DNA of 64,000 nucleotides from Collimonas fungivorans (lineage in GTDB: Bacteria; Pseudomonadota; Gammaproteobacteria; Burkholderiales; Burkholderiaceae_D). Below are positions 8,676 to 17,961 of the stretch, piece after piece (position 1 is the stretch's first letter; every line of letters starts with the position of its first letter). The position numbers were made by a program, and so were the translations under genes. The stretch spans positions 2,976,001 through 3,040,000 of the forward strand of contig NZ_CP013232.1 in assembly GCF_001584145.1 (NCBI RefSeq). The letters are read 5' to 3'. The notes under the pieces are model-generated. The model made no database searches. It saw only the letters and a program-made list of their open reading frames with translations, and had not been told where the DNA came from.

Positions 8676-11600
8676 TTACCAGGAGTAACCGATCCCGGCA
8701 TTGATCAAGGTACGGCTGCCTGAAGTGGTGCTGACTCCGAACTTGACGACGGTGTCGCGACTCACATGGGCGCTTGCCCCAATTGCCAGCGCGGTATAAC
8801 CGGCGTAACTGCCGATGCCCGCGCCCAAGGCAAAGGTCTTGCCTGCTTCGACCTGCGGCAAGCCTGCAAGCGCGCCAGCCATCGCCACCCCGCTATAAGC
8901 CATGCGCTGGACATCGCCGACCTGCGAAGCGACCTGGTTCAGCTGTGAAACATTGACGGCGTCGGTAGGATTGACACCGGCGGCAACATTGGTAATGCGG
9001 CGTTCGCTGCCGGGAGCGCCGACCGATACCGTACTGGCCTGGTCCGCAACCGAATTGGCGCCCAGCGCCACCGAATTGTTGGCGGTTGCTTGCGCACCGG
9101 CACCCATCGCTACCGAATCATTGCCGGATGCCAGCGCATTGTTGCCGATCGCTACCGTCGGATCGCCGGTAGCCCGGGCGTTGTAACCGATCGCCACCGA
9201 GCCGGCTTGCGAAGCCAGGGCGCGGAAACCGACCGCGGTGGTGTTGGTGTCGGTCGCCTGGGCATTCGAACCGATCGCCGTTGCACCGTCCTTGGTCGCC
9301 TGCGCGCACAGCCCGGTGCCGGTGGCGTCGACGCCGTTGACGCTGCCGCAGGTAGCGGCGTTCACGTTATTGATCACCGTGCCGCTGGTGCCGCGGGTGC
9401 GCACCGTACCGTCGCTGTTGGCGCCACCTATGGTGGTGGCGCCAACGGTCGCACCGTTGGCGTTGGCGGCATTTGCGCCGTCCACCAATGGCTTGAGCGA
9501 CGTCGACAGCGAAGCTGCGCCGTTAGTGATGTTGGTTATCCCGGTCGAGAGCGAAACCACCTGGCTCAAACCGGTCGACAACGATGAAATTCCCGTCGAC
9601 AAGGAGGAAATCCCGGTCGATGTCGAAGTCGACAGCGATGCTGCATTGCTGTTGGTCGTCGATAGCCCGGTCGACAGCGAGCTGACGTTCGAGGTCGTGG
9701 TGGAGAGCCCGGTCGACAGCGAATTGATGCTGCTGGTGTTGGTCGACAAGCCGGTCGAAGTCGACGTCGACAGCGAATTCACGTTACTGTTAGTGGTGCT
9801 CAGGCCGGTCGAAGTCGACGTCGACAGCGATGCAATGCCGGACGAGGTCGTGGTCGACAGCGATGTCAGCTGGCTGACATTGACGGCGTCAGTATCCGCC
9901 GTGCCGGCCGCCAGGTTAGTGATTTTCTGGCCGCTGTTGTTGATGCCGTTGGTAGTGGTCTGCCCGGTTACCGTCAATCCGCCGGTAGTGATGCCGGTCG
10001 ACAGCGAAGTGATCGTTGTACTCAGGCCGGTAGACAGCGAAGACACTCCGCTTTGCGCCGTGCTGATGCCGGTTGACGCCGAGGTCGACAGCGAAGTGAC
10101 ATTGCTGACGGCCGCACTCAAGCCGGTTGAAGCGGAAGTCGACAGTGAAGCAATGCCGGTTGAAGTCGATGTCGACAGCGATGAAACATTGCTGTTGGCG
10201 GTGCTCAGTCCGGTCGAGGTTGATGTCGACAAGGAATTCACGTTGCTGTTGGTGGTGCTCAGGCCAGTAGAGGTCGACGTGGACAGCGATGCAATGCCAG
10301 TAGAAGTTGAAGTCGACAGCGACGAGACATTGCTGTTGGTTGTGCTCAGTCCGGTGGAGGTCGATGTCGATAGGGAGTCGACGTTGCTGCTGACTGTGCT
10401 CAGGCCGGTTGAAGTCGACGTAGACAGCGACGATACTGTGCTGTTGGTAGTGCTTAAGCCGCTGGAGGTTGAGGTCGACAGTGAGCTGACATTGCTGTTT
10501 GTGGTGCTCAGGCCGGTGGAACTCGAAGTCGACAACGAAGCCACGTTGCTATTTGTGGTGCTTAAGCCAGTCGATGCCGATGTGGACAGAGATGCTATGC
10601 CGGTCGAAGTCGAGGTCGATAACGAAGTCAGGTTGCTGTTAGTGGCACTCAGACCAGTCGAGGTTGATGTCGACAGCGACGACACATTGCTGTTCGTTGT
10701 ACTCAATCCTGTCGAAGTCGACGTGGACAACGATGCAATACCGGTCGAAGCCGATGTCGACAACGAAGTCAGGTTGCTGTTAGTGGTACTCAGGCCAGTC
10801 GAGGCTGAAGTCGACAGCGACGACACATTGCTGTTGGTCGTGCTAAGACCAGTCGATGTTGATGTGGACAGCGATGCAATACCGGTCGAAGTCGATGTCG
10901 ACAACGAAGTCAGATTGCTGTTAGTGGTACTCAGACCTGTCGAGGTTGAAGTCGATAGCGACGATACATTGCTGTTGGTCGTGCTCAATCCCGTCGAAGT
11001 CGACGTGGACAGCGATGAAATACCGGTCGAAGTCGATGTCGATAACGAGGTCACATTACTGTTCGTTGTACTCAGGCCAGTCGAGGTTGAAGTTGACAGT
11101 GACGACACATTGCTGTTGGTTGTGCCAAGACCAGTCGATGTCGATGTGGACAACGATGCAATACCTGTCGAAGTCGAGGTCGACAACGAAGTCACGTTGC
11201 TATTTGTGGTGCTCAGACCTGTCGAGGTTGAAGTCGACAGTGACGATACATTACTGTTCGCTGTACTCAATCCCGTCGAAGTCGATGTCGATAACGAGGT
11301 CACGTTGCTGTTAGTGGTGCTCAGACCTGTCGAAGTTGATGTCGACAGCGACGAGACATTGCTGTTCGTTGTACTCAATCCTGTCGAAGTCGACGTGGAC
11401 AGCGATGCAATACCAGTCGAAGTCGAGGTCGACAGCGAAGTCACGTTGCTGTTAGTGGTGCTCAGACCAGTCGAGGTTGATGTCGACAGCGACGACACAT
11501 TGCTGTTCGTCGTACTCAAGCCAGTCGATGTCGACGTGGACAGCGATGCAATGCCGGTCGAAGTCGAGGTCGACAGCGAAGTCAGGTTGCTGTTAGTGGT

Positions 11601-14258
11601 ACTCAGACCTGTCGAGGTTGAAGTCGACAGTGACGACACATTGCTGTTCGTCGTACTCAAGCCAGTCGATGTCGACGTGGACAGCGATGCAATGCCGGTC
11701 GAAGTCGAGGTCGACAGCGAAGTCAGGTTGCTGTTGGTGGTGCTCAGACCTGTGGAGGTTGAAGTCGACAGTGACGACACATTGCTGTTCGTCGTGCTCA
11801 GACCAGTCGATGTCGACGTGGACAGCGATGCAATACCGGTCGAAGTCGATGTCGACAGCGAAGTCACGTTGCTGTTGGTGGCACTCAGGCCAGTCGAGGT
11901 TGAAGTCGACAGCGATGAAACATTGCTGTTCGTTGTACTCAATCCCGTCGAAGTCGACGTTGACAGCGATGCGATGCCGGTCGAAGTCGATGTCGATAAC
12001 GAGGTCACATTACTGTTCGTTGTACTCAGGCCAGTCGAGGTTGAAGTTGACAGTGACGACACATTGCTGTTGGTTGTGCTAAGACCAGTCGATGTCGATG
12101 TGGACAACGATGCAATACCAGTCGACGTCGAGGTCGACAGCGAAGCCACGTTACTGTTGGTGGTGCTCAATCCCGTCGAGGTTGAAGTCGACAGTGACGA
12201 CACATTGCTGTTCGTTGTACTCAATCCCGTCGAAGTCGACGTTGACAGCGATGCGATGCCGGTCGAAGTCGATGTCGATAACGAGGTCACATTACTGTTC
12301 GTTGTACTCAGGCCAGTCGAGGTTGAAGTTGACAGTGACGACACATTGCTGTTGGTTGTGCTAAGACCAGTCGACGTCGAGGTCGACAACGAAGCCACGT
12401 TACTGTTGGTGGTGCTCAATCCCGTCGAAATCGAAGTCGACAGCGAAGTCACGTTGCTATTAGTGGTGCTCAGGCCAGTAGAGGTCGACGTGGACAACGA
12501 TGCAATACCTGTCGAAGTCGAGGTCGACAACGAAGTCACGTTGCTATTTGTGGTGCTCAGACCTGTCGAGGTTGAAGTCGACAGTGACGATACATTACTG
12601 TTCGCTGTACTCAATCCCGTCGAAGTCGATGTCGATAACGAGCTCACGTTGCTGTTAGTGGTGCTCAGACCTGTCGAAGTTGATGTCGACAGCGACGAGA
12701 TATTGCTGTTCGTCGTGCTCAAGCCAGTTGATGTCGACGTGGACAACGATGCAATGCCGGTCGAAGCCGAGGTCGACAACGAAGTCACGTTGCTATTTGT
12801 GGTGCTCAGACCTGTCGAGGTTGAAGTCGACAGTGACGATACATTACTGTTCGCTGTACTCAATCCCGTCGAAGTCGATGTCGATAACGAGGTCACGTTG
12901 CTGTTAGTGGTGCTCAGACCTGTCGAAGTTGATGTCAACAGTGACGACACATTGCTATTCGTCGTACTCAAGCCAGTCGATGTCGACGTGGACAACGATG
13001 CAATGCCGGTCGAAGTCGAGGTCGACAACGAAGTCAGGTTGCTGTTAGTGCTGCTCAGACCGGTCGAGGTTGATGTCGACAGTGACGACACATTGCTATT
13101 CGTCGTGCTCAAGCCAGTCGATGTCGACGTGGATAGCGATGCAATACCGGTCGACGTCGAGGTCGACAGTGATGTCACGTTGCTGTTAGTGGTGCTCAGG
13201 CCAGTCGAGGTTGATGTGGACAACGACGCAATGCCGGTCGACGTCGAGGTCGACAGCGAAGTCACGTTGCTGTTGGTGGTGCTCAGACCTGTGGATGTTG
13301 AAGTCGACAGCGACGACACATTACTGTTGGTCGTACTCAATCCCGTCGAAGTCGACGTGGACAGCGATGCAATACCGGTCGAAGTCGAGGTCGACAACGA
13401 AGTCAGGTTGCTGTTGGTGGTGCTCAGACCTGTGGATGTTGAAGTCGACAGCGACGACACATTGCTGTTCGTCGTGCTAAGACCAGTCGATGTCGATGTG
13501 GACAACGATGCGATGCCGGTCGAAGTCGAGGTCGACAGCGAAGTCACGTTGCTGTTGGTGGTGCTCAGTCCCGTGGACAACGAGGTTTCCGCTACCCGGG
13601 ACGTACTGAGGCCGGTCGAAGCAGATGTCGACAACGAAGACACATTGCTGTTGGTGCTGCTCAATCCCGTGGACAGCGAGGCTTCCGCCACGCGTGACGT
13701 GCTCAGGCCGGTCGAAGCGGATGTCGACAGCGATGACACATTGCTGTTGGTGGTGCTCAAACCGGTCGAAGTCGAGGTCGACAAGGAATTCAGTTGGCTG
13801 ACATTGGCGGCGTCTGTATTGGCGACACCGGCCGCCACCCCGGTAATTTTCTGGTTATTCAGATCCAGTCCGTTAATGACAGATCCCGTGCTATTGACGT
13901 TGATTTTCCCGCCAACGGAAATGTTTACAGGGTCGGAAGCCGTAGCGCCCGTGCTTGTCTGATAGAAAATGACACGGTTGGTCTGGGTCGTTACATTGCT
14001 GGTGCCGCAGTTCGCATTGGTAACCTGGACAGTCCCGCCATCAGCAACCTGGCTGCAGGCCGTGTCGTTATTATCGTTGACATAGATGCCTCCGCCTGCG
14101 AAAGCCGCACCCGGCAACAGCAGTTGTCCCATCGCAAGCGCGGCAACCACGGCGGCCATTTTTTTGCTGCTGCGCTTGCCGCGAGCCTTCGTATTTTCCG
14201 ATACGGCTACCCAGATACCTAGCGCTTCGTTGTAGACGGTGCGGTAAACTTTATTCAT
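8676..14258 (-). CDS. Giant trimeric autotransporter adhesin (YadA/Hia type)
   Basis: 1860 residues. Residues 1-54 are an extended signal peptide: the ESPR block MNKVYRTVYNEALGIWVAVS, basic residues, then a hydrophobic core ending PGAAFA. Residues ~55-150 form an N-terminal region ending in the neck-like ITGVAAGVANTDAANVSQL. Residues ~150-1540 are an almost uninterrupted Ser/Thr-rich stalk built from LSTSTSTG units. A second neck motif (ITNLAAGTADTDAVNVSQL) and more stalk follow. YadA-head repeats (AIGSNAQATDTNTTAVG, SVAIGYNARATG, TVAIGNNALASG, SVAMGAGAQA, SVALGANS) lie just before a third neck and the C-terminal ~70-residue trimeric barrel ending AGIGYSW. It should be exported by Sec and inserted in the outer membrane as a trimer. 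Expected role is attachment or autoagglutination; the ligand is unknown. Confidence 0.95.
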   Translation of the reverse strand: MNKVYRTVYNEALGIWVAVSENTKARGKRSSKKMAAVVAALAMGQLLLPGAAFAGGGIYVNDNNDTACSQVADGGTVQVTNANCGTSNVTTQTNRVIFYQTSTGATASDPVNISVGGKINVNSTGSVINGLDLNNQKITGVAAGVANTDAANVSQLNSLSTSTSTGLSTTNSNVSSLSTSASTGLSTSRVAEASLSTGLSSTNSNVSSLSTSASTGLSTSRVAETSLSTGLSTTNSNVTSLSTSTSTGIASLSTSTSTGLSTTNSNVSSLSTSTSTGLSTTNSNLTSLSTSTSTGIASLSTSTSTGLSTTNSNVSSLSTSTSTGLSTTNSNVTSLSTSTSTGIASLSTSTSTGLSTTNSNVTSLSTSTSTGIASLSTSTSTGLSTTNSNVSSLSTSTSTGLSSTNSNLTSLSTSTSTGIASLSTSTSTGLSTTNSNVSSLLTSTSTGLSTTNSNVTSLSTSTSTGLSTANSNVSSLSTSTSTGLSTTNSNVTSLSTSASTGIASLSTSTSTGLSTTNSNISSLSTSTSTGLSTTNSNVSSLSTSTSTGLSTANSNVSSLSTSTSTGLSTTNSNVTSLSTSTSTGIASLSTSTSTGLSTTNSNVTSLSTSISTGLSTTNSNVASLSTSTSTGLSTTNSNVSSLSTSTSTGLSTTNSNVTSLSTSTSTGIASLSTSTSTGLSTTNSNVSSLSTSTSTGLSTTNSNVASLSTSTSTGIASLSTSTSTGLSTTNSNVSSLSTSTSTGLSTTNSNVTSLSTSTSTGIASLSTSTSTGLSTTNSNVSSLSTSTSTGLSATNSNVTSLSTSTSTGIASLSTSTSTGLSTTNSNVSSLSTSTSTGLSTTNSNLTSLSTSTSTGIASLSTSTSTGLSTTNSNVSSLSTSTSTGLSTTNSNLTSLSTSTSTGIASLSTSTSTGLSTTNSNVSSLSTSTSTGLSTTNSNVTSLSTSTSTGIASLSTSTSTGLSTTNSNVSSLSTSTSTGLSTTNSNVTSLSTSTSTGLSTANSNVSSLSTSTSTGLSTTNSNVTSLSTSTSTGIASLSTSTSTGLGTTNSNVSSLSTSTSTGLSTTNSNVTSLSTSTSTGISSLSTSTSTGLSTTNSNVSSLSTSTSTGLSTTNSNLTSLSTSTSTGIASLSTSTSTGLSTTNSNVSSLSTSASTGLSTTNSNLTSLSTSASTGIASLSTSTSTGLSTTNSNVSSLSTSTSTGLSATNSNLTSLSTSTSTGIASLSTSASTGLSTTNSNVASLSTSSSTGLSTTNSNVSSLSTSTSSGLSTTNSTVSSLSTSTSTGLSTVSSNVDSLSTSTSTGLSTTNSNVSSLSTSTSTGIASLSTSTSTGLSTTNSNVNSLSTSTSTGLSTANSNVSSLSTSTSTGIASLSTSASTGLSAAVSNVTSLSTSASTGISTAQSGVSSLSTGLSTTITSLSTGITTGGLTVTGQTTTNGINNSGQKITNLAAGTADTDAVNVSQLTSLSTTTSSGIASLSTSTSTGLSTTNSNVNSLSTSTSTGLSTNTSSINSLSTGLSTTTSNVSSLSTGLSTTNSNAASLSTSTSTGISSLSTGISSLSTGLSQVVSLSTGITNITNGAASLSTSLKPLVDGANAANANGATVGATTIGGANSDGTVRTRGTSGTVINNVNAATCGSVNGVDATGTGLCAQATKDGATAIGSNAQATDTNTTAVGFRALASQAGSVAIGYNARATGDPTVAIGNNALASGNDSVAMGAGAQATANNSVALGANSVADQASTVSVGAPGSERRITNVAAGVNPTDAVNVSQLNQVASQVGDVQRMAYSGVAMAGALAGLPQVEAGKTFALGAGIGSYAGYTALAIGASAHVSRDTVVKFGVSTTSGSRTLINAGIGYSW
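9595..13780. repeat. Tandem coding repeats of the adhesin stalk
   Basis: On the minus strand this encodes two alternating units: an 18-residue unit (LSTSTSTGLSTTNSNVSS and variants with VTS, LTS, VAS) and an 11-residue unit (LSTSTSTGIAS). They often combine as 18+18+11 = 47 residues, a 141-bp higher-order period. Copies differ at scattered positions, mostly synonymous, so the array is old enough to have drifted but similar enough to recombine or to collapse in assembly. Confidence 0.93.
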
Positions 14259-14825
14259 GGTTGGCTCTATACAAAGATGGGTGCGGTTCGGGGTTTTCGC
14301 TCAGATCAGTCGCACAGGAAAACTGGGTTGGACAATGGCAAGACTGCGGCGGCTGCTTAAAACAGGAATGCGAGACGAGCGAAATTTATCACCATCTAAT
14401 GTTCTATTTTTCTCAACTTAACAATCTTTGACTACGTGTAACATTTGTTCACATATTAATTTCTTTGTGCCAATTATTTGTCTCTCCAATGCCACTAAAT
14501 TGATGTATGGAATGCATACTGAATCCACCCCCAATTATTCCCGGAGTGAACATTTCAATACATTTGCTGACATCGGGCTGGCGGGGCTTTCCGCACATAC
14601 CCAGTCTTGCTCGCGCAACAATTCATTGGGTCGTAATAAATTGCATGTATCTTCAACATGACAGGACTTGCCCAGACACAGCTTGCGCAACGGAAATCGA
14701 CACGGATGAACATGCAATCCGTCCGTTTACGAGGCTATAAGAGCAAAGCATGGAGCACCGCTTCCGCAGCACTGGCAAGCTCTCGCCCTGGCCACATCAC
14801 CCTCTCTTATCCTCAGAAAAATATT
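14259..14825. other. Divergent intergenic region, no gene recognised
   Basis: 567 bases between the adhesin and the phosphodiesterase gene. The part at about 14390-14570 is AT-rich compared with its flanks and probably carries the adhesin promoter. The frame of the phosphodiesterase stays open back to 14658, but that stretch does not look like a signal peptide. No RNA gene or clear terminator was seen. Confidence 0.5.
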
Positions 14826-16070
14826 GTGAAAAACTTGATTCCCTATCCGGCTCTACGCGGCCTGCTTTGCATATTGCTTCCAGCGATCGCTGCCGGATGC
14901 GCGCCAGCTACGCTGCAACCGCCGGAACAAGATGCAAGAGCGCCGCTGATCCTGGTATCGATTGACGGTTTCAAGCCCGATTACCTGACCCGTGGGGTCA
15001 CGCCGAACCTCAACGCCCTTGCGGCGCAAGGCGCCAGGGCCGAGGCCATGCGGCCATCGTTTCCTTCGATAACCTTTCCCAACCACTACACGCTGGTGAC
15101 CGGACTGAGGCCTGATCGCCACGGCATTGTCGGCAACACGATGGGGGACAGCGAGATTCCTGGAGTCCGTTTCAGCCTGGGCAACCGGCAAGCCACCAAT
15201 GACCGCCGCTGGTGGGACGAGGCAGAACCGATCTGGGTCACCGCCGAGCAGCACGGTGTGCGTAGCGCGACCATGTTCTGGCCTGGATCCGAGGCCGCCA
15301 TCCATGGCGTTCGTCCGAGCGAATGGCGCAGCTACGACAGCAAGCTGCCGGCGAACCAGCGAGTCGACACCTTGCTAGGCTGGCTGGACAAGCCGGTCGC
15401 ATCTCGGCCTGCTTTCCTTACGCTGTATTTCGAGGATGTCGACCATGCCGGCCATGAATACGGCCCGGATGCGGCGCAGACCACCCAGGCAGCTGCGCAT
15501 GTCGATGAGGCGCTAGGCCGGCTGGTCGCAGGCCTGCAGACGCGTGACATCAAAGCCAACATCGTGATCGTGTCCGACCACGGCATGGCGGCAATGAGCA
15601 GGCAACGGGTCATACGCCTGGACCAGATAGCGCCGCCCGGCAGCTATCGGACAGTAACCAGCGGCACCTATGCCGGGCTTGAAGCAGCGCCGGGACAGGA
15701 CGGCGTGCTGGCCGCCGCACTGCTGAAACCGCAGGAGCACATGCAGTGCTGGAGAAAGGAAGCCATCCCGCCCCGCTTTCACTATGGGCAGAATCCGCGA
15801 GTCCCGGGCTTTATTTGCCTGGCTGAAGTTGGTTGGCAGATTGCGTCCGACGCACGCAGCGCCGAGCGCACGCCGGCTGGCGGCCACGGCTATGACAACC
15901 TGGCTGTCGAAATGCAGGCGATTTTCATCGCAGCGGGGCCGGCGTTCAAACCAGGCATCGTTTTGCCGCCGTTCGACAATGTCGACGTCTATCCACTTAT
16001 GATGAACTTGATCGGCTTGCAGCCATTGCCATCGGACGGTGAAATGACGCTGGCGCCCGCCTTGAACTGA
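14826..16070 (+). CDS. ENPP-type nucleotide pyrophosphatase/phosphodiesterase, lipoprotein
   Basis: 414 residues from a GTG at 14826, chosen because it begins a clear lipoprotein signal (LRGLLCILLPAIAAGC, lipobox AAGC). The frame extends upstream to 14658, and the ribosome site at the GTG is weak. Alkaline-phosphatase-superfamily motifs are present: ILVSIDGFKPDYL (metal Asp), PSFPSITFPNHYTLVTGLRP with the Thr nucleophile before FPNHY, YFEDVDHAGHEYGPD, VSDHGM, and a late GGHGYDN His. These are the ENPP metal ligands, so hydrolysis of phosphodiester or pyrophosphate bonds in the periplasm is likely; substrate unknown. It is convergent with the O-methyltransferase gene. Confidence 0.85.
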   Translation: MKNLIPYPALRGLLCILLPAIAAGCAPATLQPPEQDARAPLILVSIDGFKPDYLTRGVTPNLNALAAQGARAEAMRPSFPSITFPNHYTLVTGLRPDRHGIVGNTMGDSEIPGVRFSLGNRQATNDRRWWDEAEPIWVTAEQHGVRSATMFWPGSEAAIHGVRPSEWRSYDSKLPANQRVDTLLGWLDKPVASRPAFLTLYFEDVDHAGHEYGPDAAQTTQAAAHVDEALGRLVAGLQTRDIKANIVIVSDHGMAAMSRQRVIRLDQIAPPGSYRTVTSGTYAGLEAAPGQDGVLAAALLKPQEHMQCWRKEAIPPRFHYGQNPRVPGFICLAEVGWQIASDARSAERTPAGGHGYDNLAVEMQAIFIAAGPAFKPGIVLPPFDNVDVYPLMMNLIGLQPLPSDGEMTLAPALN

Positions 16071-16101
16071 GCCTGAAATTATGGGCGGCGGCGCTGAACG
16101 C

Positions 16102-16761
16102 TCAGCGCTTGCGCGCCAGCGTCAAGCCGTCGCCGACCGGCAGCATGGACAGGTCGATGCGCTCATCGCGGTGCAGCTTGCGGTTAAGGTCCTGCAGGGC
16201 AGCTGTATCATCGTCTTCCGCGGTAAAGGCAACGCCGCCGTCCCACAATACATTGTCGATGGCGATCAGGCCGCCCGGGCGCAATAGCTGCAGGCAACGC
16301 TCATAATAGGCATCGTAGCCGGTCTTGTCGGCGTCGATAAAGGCAAAATCGTATTGTCCGGCGGCGCCGCCGGCCAGCCGGGCGTCGAGCGTCGCCAGCG
16401 CTGGCGCCAGCTGCAAGTCGATCTTGTGCGCGACTCCTGCCGCTTCCCAGTAGGGACGCGCAATGCTAGTGTACTCATCGCTGATGTCGCAGGCCAGGAT
16501 GCGGCCGTCGTCAGGCAGCGCGAGCGCCACGGACAGCGAGCTATAACCCGTGAATACGCCGATCTCAATCGTATTGCGCGCGCCCATCAAACGTATCAGC
16601 AAGCCCATGAATTGGCCCTGTTCGGGCGAAATCTGCATGCCGCCGCGCGCATGTTTGGCGGTTGCCGCGCGCAACGCGGTTTGCGCCGGATGTTCGCGCA
16701 GCGAATGGGTCAGGAGGTAATCATAAAGAGTGTCGTCAAGATTCAGTGTGCGACTGGACAT
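16102..16761 (-). CDS. Class I SAM-dependent O-methyltransferase (caffeoyl-CoA OMT-like)
   Basis: 219 residues. IEIGVFTGYSSLSVALALP is the SAM-binding motif I. DFAFIDADKTGYDAYYERCL and GGLIAIDNVLWDGGV carry the metal-binding Asp/Asn residues of the cation-dependent OMT family. The end SMLPVGDGLTLARKR is typical of these small soluble enzymes. The ATG at 16761 is preceded by GGGAG at good spacing; a longer in-frame extension has no such site. It stands alone, divergent from the substrate-binding protein gene, and its methyl acceptor cannot be told from the sequence. Confidence 0.9.
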   Translation of the reverse strand: MSSRTLNLDDTLYDYLLTHSLREHPAQTALRAATAKHARGGMQISPEQGQFMGLLIRLMGARNTIEIGVFTGYSSLSVALALPDDGRILACDISDEYTSIARPYWEAAGVAHKIDLQLAPALATLDARLAGGAAGQYDFAFIDADKTGYDAYYERCLQLLRPGGLIAIDNVLWDGGVAFTAEDDDTAALQDLNRKLHRDERIDLSMLPVGDGLTLARKR

Positions 16762-16965
16762 GGATTGTGCTCCCGAGATGAAGGAAATCAATTTACCACA
16801 CCCGCCATGGAGCGGTTGCCGACGGATATGGCGCCGCGGGCAGCGCTTATACAGAAACCAATTTAGCATCGTCGAAACGCTTCGTTCCCCTTCCCTCCCG
16901 CCGCGGCTAGGATGTTTGTTTGCATAGCGCAGCCTTGCAGTAAATCCATCGAGGGAACCAGCAGA

Positions 16966-17928
16966 ATGACGACGACATCAAACAAGAGGCGCCTGGTATT
17001 GCAGGGGTTGGCTGCCGGTGCGGCGGCGGCCGCGGTACCGGCTTTTGCAGCTGAAGAACGCACGCTGCGCATCGGTTACCAGAAATTCAACACTCTCAAT
17101 ATCCTGAAAGGCAGCGGTAACCTGGAACAGGCTTTGCAGCCGCTGGGATGGAAAGTCAAATGGTTCGAGTTCGCGGCCGGTCCGCAGTTGACCGAGGCCT
17201 TGAACAGCGACGCCATCGATTTCGGCCATGCCGCCGACACGCCCTCCGCCTTTGCCAATGCAGCCGGCGTCAACGCTGTGTACCTGGCCGCCGAACAGCC
17301 CTATCCGAAAGGAATAGGGATTTTTGTGGCACAGGATTCGCCTATCCGTTCTATCAAGGAACTTAAAGGCAAGAAAATCGCGCTCGGCCGCGGCTGGAAT
17401 GTGCAATACCTGCTGGTGCGGGCGTTGGAAGAAGCCGGCTTGAGTTATAACGACATCATTCCGGTCTACGTCACCAACGCGGCAGACGTGCGCGCGACTT
17501 TCCAGTCCGGCAACGTCGACGCGGCGACCTTGTGGGATCCTTACCTGGCCGGCCAGCAGATCTCGACCAGTCCGCGCATCCTGCGCGACGGCACCGGCCT
17601 GTCCAACAACCGCACCTTCCACCTGGCCAATCCGGGTTTCGTCGACCGCAACAAGAATATCGTCCGCATCCTGTTTGCCGAACTGAAGAAAACCAACGCC
17701 TGGGCCCAGTCCCATCCGCAGGAAACCGCGGCCCTGCTGGCGCCGCAGCTGGGCGTCGATCCCAAGGTGCTGCAGCTGGCGACCGAACGCCGCAACTACA
17801 CAACGGTGCCGATCGACGCCGCCATCATCGCCGAGCAGCAGCAGATTGTCGAAGTCTTCTACAAACTGAACCTGATCAAGACGCAGGTGCAAGTCAAGGA
17901 CAAGGTTTACGCCGAGGCTTTGCTGTAG
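16966..17928 (+). CDS. Aliphatic-sulfonate-type ABC transporter substrate-binding protein
   Basis: 320 residues, SsuA/TauA-like periplasmic binding protein. The N terminus (SNKRRLVLQGLAAG...AVPAFA) is a signal peptide with a twin-basic KRR that could be Tat-type. The mature part has LRIGYQKFNTLNILKGSGNLE, DFGHAADTPSAFANAAGV, IKELKGKKIALGRGWNVQYL and VDAATLWDPYLA, all usual for sulfonate-binding proteins. I start at ATG 16966 after GAGGGAA. The flavin monooxygenase gene follows after 33 bases, suggesting uptake then desulfonation. No permease or ATPase gene is nearby. Confidence 0.88.
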   Translation: MTTTSNKRRLVLQGLAAGAAAAAVPAFAAEERTLRIGYQKFNTLNILKGSGNLEQALQPLGWKVKWFEFAAGPQLTEALNSDAIDFGHAADTPSAFANAAGVNAVYLAAEQPYPKGIGIFVAQDSPIRSIKELKGKKIALGRGWNVQYLLVRALEEAGLSYNDIIPVYVTNAADVRATFQSGNVDAATLWDPYLAGQQISTSPRILRDGTGLSNNRTFHLANPGFVDRNKNIVRILFAELKKTNAWAQSHPQETAALLAPQLGVDPKVLQLATERRNYTTVPIDAAIIAEQQQIVEVFYKLNLIKTQVQVKDKVYAEALL

Positions 17929-17961
17929 CCGCTGTCGACCTATCGTTACGGGAAAAATACC

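Noticed and set aside
9595..13780. Regular repeats that might be taken for a CRISPR array
   Set aside because: The units are contiguous and coding, with no unique spacers and variable lengths; they belong to the adhesin stalk.
9238..13962. A 1574-codon open frame on the plus strand opposite the adhesin, rich in acidic VEVDVDSD repeats
   Set aside because: It is the antisense image of the repeat: the restricted codons for Leu-Ser-Thr-Gly produce no stops on the other strand. It has no ribosome site, and the adhesin frame has a signal peptide and anchor.
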